From assembly GCA_023247035.1 (NCBI GenBank), contig JAHFHG010000016.1:1-40832 (forward strand): a stretch of DNA of 40,832 nucleotides. The letters run 5' to 3'. The stretch's first letter is position 1. Each line of letters opens with the position of its first letter. Below, one piece after another: positions 1 through 8,600 of the stretch. This stretch comes from Candidatus Omnitrophota bacterium (lineage in GTDB: Bacteria; Omnitrophota; Omnitrophia; Omnitrophales; Aquincolibacteriaceae). The position numbers and the translations under genes are program-made. The notes below the pieces were generated by a model that was not told where the DNA came from, made no database searches, and saw nothing but the letters and a program-made list of their open reading frames with translations.

Positions 1-369
1 CTGCGGGTCAAGCTCCGAAGCCGCCCCTTCCACCGCCACAACATCGATCCCGTATTCCTTCTCAAAATATCCGATGATCTTCCGAATATTCCTCTGCGCC
101 TCAGGGATCGAGTGCGCGTCTTGAATGAGGGCCACAACCTCTCGCCCCTTTCCTTGAAAAAATTCCTGGACTTTTCCAATAGGGCCGGGGACTTGAATGG
201 CGGCTAAATCATTCGGAAGAGTTTTCGGATTCCCGGAAGTCTGTGCCGCATCAGCGGCATAAGAAGGAATGGAAATGCCGTTAGAAAAAATAAAAGCCGC
301 TAAAACAAAAAAAGAAATGACGCGGTTTAAAAAAAAGTTTTTCCGTCCGGCAGGAAGTTTCTTTTTCAT
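1..369 (-). CDS. Secreted protein of unknown function, N-terminal part only
   Basis: This frame is open from an ATG at 369 to the left window edge, so 123 residues are visible and the C-terminus is missing; it is not in the ORF track because it has no stop. The N-terminus is a clear export signal: a basic start (MKKKLPAGRK), a hydrophobic stretch of about 18 residues, and a likely signal peptidase site near SYA-AD at residue 38. The mature part contains VALIQDAHSIPEAQ followed by a helix and VAVEGAASELD. That pattern (a strand ending in an acidic-x-His, a helix, then a strand ending in a Glu) loosely resembles the EreA/ChaN/Tiki-like fold, but this is only an impression from the motif. The upstream 370-596 stretch is AT-rich and holds no gene. 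Confidence 0.65.
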   Translation of the reverse strand, partial: MKKKLPAGRKNFFLNRVISFFVLAAFIFSNGISIPSYAADAAQTSGNPKTLPNDLAAIQVPGPIGKVQEFFQGKGREVVALIQDAHSIPEAQRNIRKIIGYFEKEYGIDVVAVEGAASELDPQ

Positions 370-499
370 AAGTCTCTTTTGTGAAACTTTTATAAAGTAA
401 AAATTAACATGCAAAATACGCAAAAGCAAATAAGCTTAATTCTTAAAATAACTCTTTCTAACATTGATGAATTTCTCAAGGCAAAAGGGAACAGGCTTT

Positions 500-559
500 T
501 TTAACAAAAACGCCCGAGTTCTAAGGACGAAAAGAAGTCTATCTCAACCTAATGGGCGC
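500..559 (-). terminator. Possible terminator downstream of uvrC
   Basis: Reading the minus strand beyond the uvrC stop, GCGCCC (559-554) can pair with GGGCGT (515-510), giving six pairs including one G-U, and is followed directly by TTTTGTT. The loop of about 38 bases is long for an intrinsic terminator, so this is weak. Nothing else in 370-596 looks like a gene or RNA. Confidence 0.25.
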
Positions 560-596
560 ACTTATCCCTTGAATTCAGGTTCCTAAAATATTTTCT

Positions 597-2036
597 TTAG
601 GGATGAAAATATTCCCGAACCCGGCGGGCGACGGCGAGATTCATTCCCGGAAGTCCGGCAAGCTGGTCCACCCCGGCGCGTTTTAATTCCGCCAGGGAAT
701 CAAATTGCTCAAGGAGAACCCGTTTACGCTTCTCCCCTATCCCGGGAATTTCGTCCAGCGCCGACCGCCGGAGGGACTTTTCTTTTAAGAAACGGTGGTA
801 AGTGATTGCAAAACGGTGGGCCTCGTCTCTAACTTTTTGAAGAAGGTGAAGCGCGGGAGAGTCGCGCGGAATCTTCAAATCCCCGCCGGTTTTTGCGGAA
901 AACACGGTTTCAAAGCGCTTGGCGATCGAGATCAGTTCCGTATTTTCAAATTCTTGCTCGCGAAGGACCTCCCAGGCTGCATTCAGATGGCCCTTCCCGC
1001 CGTCCATCATGATCACATCAGGGATAAAACACTCCCGGCCTTCTTTGATTCCGACAAGCATCCGCCGCAGCGCTTCCTGGATCATCGCGTAATCGTTGAT
1101 CCCTGTGACGCCGCGAATTTTGTACCGGCGGTATTCGATTTTGTCCGGAAGTTCGCGGTAAAAACTGACCTTCGAAGCCACGGCCGCGTCGCCCTGAATA
1201 TTGGAAACGTCAAAACAAACGACTTTTTCCGGCAGCTTCTCCATTCCCAAAATTTTCTTGAGTTCCAAAGTCGCCGACAGCGCAATCGCTCCGTCGGGCT
1301 TCTTCAATGAAAATCTTTTTTTACGGAGCCGGCTCAAGGCCTCGATTTGTTGCTTGAAAAATTGGGCGTCTTCAAAGCGGAGTTCGCGCGACGCTTCTTC
1401 CATCCGCTCCGTGAGGTATTCGATAAAACTCTTTTTACCGCCGCCGAGAAAATCCCTCACCTCTTTGACGATGTTTTGATAGCCCTCTTCCACTTCGGGC
1501 TTGATGCAAGGGGCCAAGCACTGCCCGATGTGATAATAGAGGCAGGCGGTCTTGGGAAGGCGCCGGCATTTCCGCAGCGGAAACAGAGTGTTGATCAGCG
1601 TAACGGCCTCGCGCAAAAGTTTCGCATCCGTGTAAGGCCCGTAATAAACGGCCTTTTTGTCATTTTTATTCCGCGTGAGGTGGATTCGCGGAAAACGCTC
1701 GGCGGTGATTTTCAATAAAGGAAAACTCTTGTCGTCTTTTAATTCTTTATTGAAATGAGGCCGGTACTTGCGGACGAGCTGGGCCTCGAGGAGCAGCGCG
1801 TCCACCTCGGTCGGCGTTTCCACATAATCGATGTCCGTGACTTTGCTCATCAAAACGGCGGTCTTGGCGAGCACAGCGAGCGCCTCCCGGTTGACAAAAT
1901 AAGAACGCACCCGGTTTCTCAAGACGCCGGCTTTTCCGATATAAAGGATTTCTCCCTCCCGGCCTTTCATCAGATAAACGCCGGGCGCAAACGGCAGTTG
2001 ATTGATTTTTTCACGCAATGAAGCGGAGGAGTTCAT
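597..2036 (-). CDS. uvrC: Excinuclease ABC subunit C, compact form
   Basis: UvrC is the nuclease of bacterial nucleotide excision repair, cutting on both sides of a lesion marked by UvrA/UvrB. The order of parts is canonical: GIY-YIG nuclease at residues 13-95 (GVYLM, YIGKAG), a four-cysteine cluster at 157-177 (C157, C165, C173, C177), a UVR helix pair near 203-238 that contacts UvrB, an RNase H-like nuclease, and a tandem helix-hairpin-helix at 428-477. The second nuclease keeps its expected acidic and histidine residues in FDVSN (D276), DGGKGH (D345) and RDEAH (H407). At 479 residues it is well short of the usual 590-620. The missing part is the roughly 120-residue stretch that normally joins the UVR segment to the RNase H core. 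The start is an ATG 18 bases after the murJ stop, without a clear ribosome binding site. Confidence 0.95.
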   Translation of the reverse strand: MNSSASLREKINQLPFAPGVYLMKGREGEILYIGKAGVLRNRVRSYFVNREALAVLAKTAVLMSKVTDIDYVETPTEVDALLLEAQLVRKYRPHFNKELKDDKSFPLLKITAERFPRIHLTRNKNDKKAVYYGPYTDAKLLREAVTLINTLFPLRKCRRLPKTACLYYHIGQCLAPCIKPEVEEGYQNIVKEVRDFLGGGKKSFIEYLTERMEEASRELRFEDAQFFKQQIEALSRLRKKRFSLKKPDGAIALSATLELKKILGMEKLPEKVVCFDVSNIQGDAAVASKVSFYRELPDKIEYRRYKIRGVTGINDYAMIQEALRRMLVGIKEGRECFIPDVIMMDGGKGHLNAAWEVLREQEFENTELISIAKRFETVFSAKTGGDLKIPRDSPALHLLQKVRDEAHRFAITYHRFLKEKSLRRSALDEIPGIGEKRKRVLLEQFDSLAELKRAGVDQLAGLPGMNLAVARRVREYFHP

Positions 2037-2054
2037 CGCCGGCGATTTTTTAGA

Positions 2055-3806
2055 TTAGGCCTGCTCTTGAGAAGCGGGTGGCTGAATCTTTTTGCGCAAG
2101 GCCCATTCAAAAGCCTGGCGCATTTCGGGAACGCGGAAGATCAGACAAAAGGCGGCGTAAGCCAGAGTGGAAAGTAAAATGCTTCCGAAGACCTGAAGCG
2201 CCAACCGCCCCGCGCTTAGGCCCGGAACAGAGTGTTCTAAAAACCGAAAGCTAAGGATACAACATACGGCCATCACAAGCGAGGCAAGCAAGATCCGCGC
2301 AAAGGATCCCGCCATTTCGCGGAAAGGAAAGCTCGCGATTTTGCGGTGGTAGACATAGATCAAAAGTAAAAATTGCAGGATCCCGGAAAGGGAGGTCGCC
2401 AGCGCAAGCCCGGCCTCTTTTAAAGGAATCATCAGGATGAGATTTAAGAGGATATTGGAAATCAACGCAACGATCCCGAGTTTTACGGGCGTCCTCGTAT
2501 CCTGGACCGCATAAAAACCGGAGACGATAATTTTCTGGCCGGAATAAGCAAACAGGCCGATGGAATAGCAGACAAGCACGGCCGCGGTCCGCGCGGTCGA
2601 GACGGCGTCAAATTCGCCGCGTTCGAAAAGAAGCCGGACGATCGGTTTGCTCAGAATCATCAATCCGATCGAGCACGGGATAATAATCAAGAACACGCTG
2701 CCCAGCGCAAAAGTGAGCGTTTTCTTCAGGGCTTCGAATTCCTTGCGCGCGGCCTGCTGGGAGACAGCGGGCAGGAGCGCGGTTCCCATCGCGACCGCGA
2801 AAACGCCCAAAGGAAACTGCATCAAGCGCGTGCCGTACCACAGGCTTGAATTCGCGCCCGCTCCGAGCACAAATCCTAATGTCATATCCACCAAAAGATT
2901 GATCTGCACGACGGCAAAGCTCAAAATGGCCGGCAAGATAAGCTGGAGAGTCTTTTTCAGCCCCTGATCCCAAAATTCCAATATCCATCTCGGCCTGAAC
3001 CCGATCCGGTAAAGCGGCGGAATATCCACAGCGACCTGTACGATGCCCGAAATAAGGATCACAAGGGCAAGGATTCGGAGCTGATCCTGCGGAAGTCTGC
3101 CTGCCAGCGGGATGCACCAGAGCACTCCTGCAATCCAAAATAAATCCAGGATCACCGGCCCCAGCGAAGGAGAAAAAAAGTGCCCGTGGCAGTTCAGAAC
3201 TCCCATCGCGAGGGCAAAAAAAGAAATAAAAAAAAGATAGGGAAACAAGAACCTCAAAAGGTCGAAGATGAGATGGACGCGCGGCGAAAAATTTCCGAAG
3301 TGAAAAAGGGCGTTCAACCCTCCTTCGAGGAGCAAAAAAAAGCCCAGCAAAACGACGCATAAAACCGTGGCCATCACATTGGCGAAACGGAACGCCTGGG
3401 CGCGGCCGTGTTTTTCGAGGATTTCGCTGTAAACGGGAATGAAGGCATTGGAGAGGGCGCCTTCCCCGACCAGGCGGCGGAAAAAATTGGGAAGCATAAA
3501 GGCATAAATAAAGGCGTCCCACTGCCAGCTCGTTCCAAAAGATTTGGCCGTGATCATGTCCCGGATCATTCCTAAAATCCTGCTGGCGAGGGTCATCAGA
3601 CCGACAATGCCCGCCGCGCGGACGAGATGTTTCTTGGAGTGGGCTTGGGCCGGCGCGGACGCCGCACGAGCCTTGGCCGGGCCGGGTGAGGAAAAATTTG
3701 GGCTCGGTTCCGTGCCTTGAGTATCCCGATTGACAGGACCCGCGCCCTGTGTTAAAGTGTCCGCACTTTTTTCCAAATGAAGATTATCTGAGGTTAGTTT
3801 ATCCAT
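2055..3806 (-). CDS. murJ: Lipid II flippase MurJ (MviN family) with N-terminal extension
   Basis: MurJ moves lipid-linked peptidoglycan precursor across the inner membrane. The protein is highly hydrophobic with about 14 membrane segments and shows the family N-terminal signature SRILGMIRDM. About 70 residues precede it, rich in Ser, Pro, Ala and Gln (DTQGTEPSPNFSSPG); most family members start shortly before the first helix. The ORF track begins at a TTG (3812); the ATG at 3806 is preferred. No other ATG or GTG occurs before the Met inside the first helix, so the extension is probably translated. The ATG overlaps the divergent rpsT start codon by two bases, which forces each promoter into the other gene's coding region. 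The C-terminus is followed 18 bases later by uvrC. Confidence 0.93.
   Translation of the reverse strand: MDKLTSDNLHLEKSADTLTQGAGPVNRDTQGTEPSPNFSSPGPAKARAASAPAQAHSKKHLVRAAGIVGLMTLASRILGMIRDMITAKSFGTSWQWDAFIYAFMLPNFFRRLVGEGALSNAFIPVYSEILEKHGRAQAFRFANVMATVLCVVLLGFFLLLEGGLNALFHFGNFSPRVHLIFDLLRFLFPYLFFISFFALAMGVLNCHGHFFSPSLGPVILDLFWIAGVLWCIPLAGRLPQDQLRILALVILISGIVQVAVDIPPLYRIGFRPRWILEFWDQGLKKTLQLILPAILSFAVVQINLLVDMTLGFVLGAGANSSLWYGTRLMQFPLGVFAVAMGTALLPAVSQQAARKEFEALKKTLTFALGSVFLIIIPCSIGLMILSKPIVRLLFERGEFDAVSTARTAAVLVCYSIGLFAYSGQKIIVSGFYAVQDTRTPVKLGIVALISNILLNLILMIPLKEAGLALATSLSGILQFLLLIYVYHRKIASFPFREMAGSFARILLASLVMAVCCILSFRFLEHSVPGLSAGRLALQVFGSILLSTLAYAAFCLIFRVPEMRQAFEWALRKKIQPPASQEQA
3730..3758 (+). 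promoter_or_regulatory. Candidate sigma70 promoter for rpsT, inside murJ
   Basis: A perfect TTGACA at 3730-3735 is followed after 17 bases by TAAAGT at 3753-3758, which is a 4/6 match to the -10 consensus. The start of transcription would fall about 40 bases before rpsT. A GAGG at 3790-3793 is the likely ribosome binding site. The whole element lies within the 5' codons of murJ on the other strand. Confidence 0.5.
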
Positions 3807-4074
3807 GCCCAATATTAAATCAGCCGCAAAACGGATGCGCAGTGACGCTAAAAAGCGTGCGCGGAATCAAGGCGTCCTCTCTGAGCTTAAAACACTCTGG
3901 AAGAAGCTCGTCCTTCTCGAAAAAGAGCCTGCCAAGGCCGAAGAATTTTCACGGGTCGTGATCTCGCATTATGACTGTGCGGTTTCGCAGGGGATCATGC
4001 CTCGCGGCCGCGCAGATCGAAAAAAATCCCGCATTGCGCAATTTCTTAAAAAATTAAATCAAACCCAGAAGTGA
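3805..4074 (+). CDS. rpsT: 30S ribosomal protein bS20
   Basis: This is an 89-residue, Lys/Arg/Ala-rich helical protein beginning MPNIKSAAKRMRSDAKKRARN, the standard start of bS20, which binds the 5' domain of 16S rRNA early in small-subunit assembly. The length matches the family (about 85-90). It is the only plus-strand gene in the first 27 kb and is divergent from murJ, with overlapping start codons, and convergent with holA. bS20 and MurJ genes are neighbours in many Gram-negative genomes, which supports both calls. An upstream TTGACA-type promoter inside murJ can account for its expression. Confidence 0.97.
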   Translation: MPNIKSAAKRMRSDAKKRARNQGVLSELKTLWKKLVLLEKEPAKAEEFSRVVISHYDCAVSQGIMPRGRADRKKSRIAQFLKKLNQTQK

Positions 4075-4100
4075 GCGGCAGGGAAAAAGCAGGGGTCGGC

Positions 4101-4121
4101 AACCTTCTTTTTTTAAAGGTT
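4101..4121. repeat. Inverted repeat between convergent rpsT and holA
   Basis: AACCTT (4101-4106) and AAGGTT (4116-4121) are separated by nine bases (CTTTTTTTA), sitting in the 57-base gap where rpsT and holA converge. A bidirectional terminator would be expected here, but neither strand has a T run after the stem, so the terminator reading is weak. Confidence 0.25.
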
Positions 4122-4131
4122 CTTACTTCGT

Positions 4132-5094
4132 TCAAGGAACCGTCTGCAATATCCAGCGTTCGATCCCCAGCCGTTCGTCCACCCGGCCGCTTTTGAGTCC
4201 CCAATCAAGCTGGAACAATCCTTCCAGCGCCTCTTCTAATTTGCTGCGTGAAAGCCCCCTGACCTGACGCATCAAAAAGCCGCTTTGTTTAAATGAAATC
4301 CGGCACTTTTTACAGATAAGCGTTTCGGAAACCCCTTCCTCAAGCAGCGCCCTTGCCTGCCAGAGCCTGCGGATTTGCCAATGCAAAAGGCCGATGAGCG
4401 AGGCCGAGTCATGGGCCTCTTCCTGGAAGATTCTTTCAAACAAAACAAGGGCGTTTTCTCTTTTCTTCGAGGCCAAAGCGTCTATAAATTTAAAAACCGA
4501 GGTCTCCTGCCATTTTTCCTCAAAGGCCTCCACCATTGATTCCTGAATTTCACTTTGATCGCCCGTGCAAAGGATCAATTGATCGAGGACGGAATCCAAA
4601 AAAGCAGGGGCTTCAGCCATTTGCTCTTCAAGCCGCCTTAAGGCCTCGGGAGAAATTTTTTTGCCTGCACGCGTCAATTTTTCCCGGATCAAGCGCGCCC
4701 CTGCGCTCTTTTTCTCGACGGGATCTAAAAAATAAACCTTGCCTTTCTGAAGGATCAGGCTGCCTAAAGCAGCGCCCTTTTCCAAAACAGCAGTTTTAAA
4801 AATAAGGAACGAAGCGGCAGGCGGATTTGAAAGATAGTGTTCGAGGACTTCAATACTTTTCTCTTTTAGGCTGTCGGCATTGTGAAGAAAAAAAACCTGC
4901 CCGCCGGCAAAGAAAGGAAGGGTTCTGGCTTCAGTCAAAATCGATTCAAGAGAGGTCTGGGCAAGGTCGGCATTTTTTACAGCCACTTCCCCGGCAAGGG
5001 TCTTGCGGATTTCTTCAGTGAGGGATTCAGACTTTTGCGCGACAAGAAAAGGATCGCCGACAATAAGGTAAACGAAAGGCAGGCCGTGGCCCAT
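4132..5094 (-). CDS. holA: DNA polymerase III subunit delta
   Basis: The delta subunit of the clamp loader opens the sliding clamp. The N-terminus (VYLIVGDPFLVAQKSESL) matches the HolA start, where the protein reads like a P-loop-type fold without nucleotide binding. The middle contains the typical EKWQETSVFKFIDALASKKRENAL followed by the helical collar domain with LLHWQIRRLWQA and a terminal LDWGLKSGR. The length of 320 residues is typical. The ORF track starts at a TTG; I prefer the ATG at 5094, which shares its A with the TGA stop of lptE (TGATG), a common translational coupling arrangement. The lptE-holA order is conserved in many Gram-negative bacteria. Confidence 0.92.
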   Translation of the reverse strand: MGHGLPFVYLIVGDPFLVAQKSESLTEEIRKTLAGEVAVKNADLAQTSLESILTEARTLPFFAGGQVFFLHNADSLKEKSIEVLEHYLSNPPAASFLIFKTAVLEKGAALGSLILQKGKVYFLDPVEKKSAGARLIREKLTRAGKKISPEALRRLEEQMAEAPAFLDSVLDQLILCTGDQSEIQESMVEAFEEKWQETSVFKFIDALASKKRENALVLFERIFQEEAHDSASLIGLLHWQIRRLWQARALLEEGVSETLICKKCRISFKQSGFLMRQVRGLSRSKLEEALEGLFQLDWGLKSGRVDERLGIERWILQTVP

Positions 5095-5630
5095 CACCAA
5101 TCTTCGACAATTCGATCGACGACATTCCGCGCAAGGCGTTCCACGGCGCGCTGGGCGGCTTCTTCGCGGGAAATGGACCGGACCGTATTCACAAAATATT
5201 CGGCGTCCCCTGAAAAATTAGGTTCCTGCCAGAAGATATCCCCCGTCTTGCGGTTGACAAGTTTCATCGACAAAACGACAAAAAATCGGTACTCTTCAAC
5301 GGATTCGAGGCTGGTAAAACGCAGGCCCTCCTGTTCAAAATTGGTAAGAGAACTTTCAAGGACGGCATCGGCCTGTTCTTCCGGAACGACTTTCAAATTT
5401 CCGTCCCGCTCGAGCCGGCGCGTCACGGCATTGGTGATCATCATCTCCAAGCCGGGCTGATAAACATTGACCCGTTCAATAGGGATTTCATTCTTAACCG
5501 TCGCGACGTAAATGGTCTTGATTCCTTGCGGCAGGACGGATTGACGGGTATAGCCGCATCCCGATCCGCCGAAGGCCAGGAAAAGACATGCGGAGGCAGC
5601 CAGAATCCTATTAAGAAATAATTTCATCAT
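5094..5630 (-). CDS. lptE: LptE-type lipopolysaccharide assembly lipoprotein
   Basis: The N-terminus is a lipoprotein signal: MMKLFLNRILAASACLFLAF followed by GGSGC, where the Cys would be lipidated; the residue at -3 (Gly) is less usual. The mature start CGYTRQSVLPQGIKTIYV and the later NAVTRRLERDGNLKVV are characteristic of the LptE family, in which the protein plugs and assists the LptD outer-membrane translocon. The end (ERLARNVVDRIVEDW) is also typical. The gene overlaps its upstream TPR neighbour by four bases (ATGA) and is coupled to holA. LptD itself is not in the window. Known family role: outer membrane; here the assignment rests on motif pattern and gene order. Confidence 0.85.
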   Translation of the reverse strand: MMKLFLNRILAASACLFLAFGGSGCGYTRQSVLPQGIKTIYVATVKNEIPIERVNVYQPGLEMMITNAVTRRLERDGNLKVVPEEQADAVLESSLTNFEQEGLRFTSLESVEEYRFFVVLSMKLVNRKTGDIFWQEPNFSGDAEYFVNTVRSISREEAAQRAVERLARNVVDRIVEDW

Positions 5631-8600
5631 GCCCGGGCGGCGGATTCGACAGGTTCAAAGCGTTGGAGTTCTTTGATGAGGAAGTCCCGGCGCGACTGGA
5701 GCTGCGAAAGCCGGCTCTCCATCCGCTCCCGCTCCGTAAGCAAATCTTGCGAGAGCATCCTGGAATGCACCTTGGGAATCACTTGGTCTATCTTTTGTAT
5801 TCTCTTTTCCAGGATCCCGTATTCCTGATTCTCAAGTTTCTTTTCCTTCTCGATCAATTCCACGAGATCACTTTCAATCTCCTGAAGTTCTTTATGGAGC
5901 TTCTTCTCGCGCCCGGCCGGAACCCATTTCAGCGGCTCATACCTTTTAGACAAGCTCTCAATCGTTTTAAGGCCGGTCTGCGAAATCACTTTCTCGCTCT
6001 CCAGCGTTTTTCTTTTGATCTCCAAAGTCTCGCTCAGAGCTTCTATTTCTTTTTTCAAGGTCGCCTCATCCGGCGCCGGCGCGGCCGAATCTTCCCGGGG
6101 AGAAACCGCAGCGGACGCCTGGGTTTTACGCGCTCGTCCGGAGGCCGGCCCGGCCCCCGATTGATCAATTTCTTTTTCGATCTCTTTGAGTTCCGCTTTG
6201 AATTCTTCAAGCCTTTGCGTTTCCCTGTGGAGCCTGTTAATGAGAATTTCAGCTCTATTTTTCCGAGGGATGATACGCTTCGCGCTGTCAATGGCTTCCC
6301 CGATAAAAAGGTAGGGAACGCGGACTAAAACCGATCTGAACTTGTATCCTCCCGCCAGCGAGGCTTTGGTTTTCAAAATTTCCAGCTCCCTTTGGCGGTT
6401 GACGATATTTTTGCTTTTGCCTTCGATCAAAAGCCCCTCAAGTTCTATTTCTTGACGGATTTTTTTGATCTCCTCAGTATTGGGTTTTTCAGTCAACTCT
6501 CTGGCGGCTTCGGTCAGCTCGACCTCGCGGTGCGGAAGGCCGAAAAGAAAAGACCGCACTAATTTCGCCCCGGCGAGGGCAGGCGCACCGGCCGTTTTTC
6601 CAGCCCGCCGGAAAAAAGTATCCTGGGATTTTCTTTCCTTAAGCAAGCCCTCAAGCTCGTCAAGAAGCTGCTTCTGGCGCCGGTGCCGGTCCTCGATTTC
6701 TTCATAGCTTGACCGGACCTCTTTTTCCAGCGTTTTAATCGCTTTACGCAGTTCCATCAAATTAACTTGGTCCCTGCTTTCCAATTTGAAAAGGAGGCGC
6801 CGGCGTTCTTCAAAGGCCAGCTGGGCGTCGAAAGCCTCCGTCAATGTTTGAACAATATTTTGCTGGCTTGCGGTCTTCTCTTTCAGGTGCATACGGCTTT
6901 CCAAAAGCCGCTGCTGCCTTTCCTCCCCTTGGGTTCCGGACCGGTCGAAAGGATTCAGGATTTCCCAAGATTTATCGATCGATTTTGTAAAAGCGTCCGC
7001 CGAGACATTGACCACTTGCGAAGGAATCCGCTTCCACGAAAAGCCGGCCGCCTTTCCGTAATGGGAACGGTAAGAAGCCGTCTTCTGATCCAGCTTCTTC
7101 TGGAGGTTGGCAATCTCTTGGCCCGCCTCTTGAAACATTTCTTGTTCCTTTTTAGAAATTTCCTTTTGCGGCTCTTCCCCGGCTTTCTTTTCCGATGGGC
7201 TCATGCCCTCCATTTCGATCTGCTTCAGAAGAGCGGCGCCTTCACCGTAGCGCTTATAAAGAAATTCTTTTTCTTCGAGAAGAGACTTTTTCTGTTTGGA
7301 TAATTTGTAAAGATTCTTGGCTTGCATACGCCTGACCTTTTCCAGCTCCGTAGACCTCTCGCCCAGGAAAGGCACGAAATCAGGCACCCGGCTTTTATCC
7401 CGGACTCCCAATTCCTGCTGCCAGCCGGCAAGCTGCTCTTTTTCTTTATAAAGAGAGTCCTGCTCGCTCATCAGCGAAGCGTGCCATCTCTCCATCGCCC
7501 TTTTGAAATCTTCGGATTGATTTTTTGCCATTAGCTTCTTTTTCTTCCCGAGATTTTTAAACTTTTCCTTAAGCTCCCTCTGCCGGCGTGCAAGGTCATC
7601 TTTCCGGATTTTGAAGGTTTCCTTTTTACTTTTCTCAACAATCTTCTGGCGCTCTTTGAGGATTTTTCGCTCGGCCTCCAGCCCTTCTTTCCCGGTCTTT
7701 TCCGATTCCTTCTTCAATTCCGTATCGAGGGCCTGAAGCCGCTCGGACAATTCCTTTTCCTGATCGGAAAAATATTTTTCCGGCTCTTTAAGGGTTTTTA
7801 ACTTCCGCGAAGATTTTTCGCCCCACTGAGTATTGGGATAACGGGTAGAAACGTCATTGTAGTAAATCAACGCGCTTTGCACATAGTTTTGCTTTTCGTA
7901 ATAAGCCGCGATCCGATAATTCTTTTCCGCATTTTTTTCATCAATCGCCTGACGGAGTTTGGCGGCCTTTTCGGAGATATTGGAATCCGGATAACGGGTC
8001 AGGAATCGATTCACTTCGGTGGAGGCTTCATCCAGCGCGCGCTGATTGCGGAATTCCGTGGCCGACCTTAAATAAGAAGTCTCGGCAAGCTGATAACGCG
8101 CTTGAGAAACCAGCTCACTCTGAGGGTATTGATCAATCACTTCTTGAAACGCCTTGAGGGCCTCCGCGTAATGGCTCCATTTTCGATAAGTCACGCCGAG
8201 TTGAAATTGGGCCTTGCCGCCGTATTCGCTAAAAGGGGCCTGCGTTCCGATATGCTGGAAAACTTCAGCCGCGCGCGGCAACGAAGGAAGGATCTCCAGA
8301 CCCGCGAATTTCCCTTTCTTGCCGGAGAGAAAAAGATTGCCGATGCGGAATTCCCGCTCGATGACTTCACTGAACCGATCGCTTTGAGGGTAACTTTCAA
8401 CTAATTTTTTATACGCGCGGAAGGCCTTCAGATAATCCCCTTTTTCTTCATAAATGGTCCCGATCCGGTACTGCGCTTCCGGCGCGGTTTTCGAATTCGG
8501 GAATTTCTTCACGATATTCTTAAGCTGCTCGAAGGCCTCATCCAGGTTCTTGTCCTTATAGAATTTCATTGCGTAGTTGTATTGTTCTTCGGCGGAATCC

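Noticed and set aside
370-596. Search for tRNA, small RNA or gene in the uvrC downstream gap
   Set aside because: No cloverleaf, T-loop motif or open frame with a start site was found; only an AT-rich stretch and a weak stem.
2608-3522. 304-residue minus-strand ORF
   Set aside because: It is a shifted frame within murJ; the murJ frame carries clear membrane segments and the family signature.
5663-6328. 221-residue plus-strand ORF
   Set aside because: It lies antisense to the coiled-coil region, where biased codons leave long open antisense frames; the Phe/Leu/Arg-rich product has no family features.
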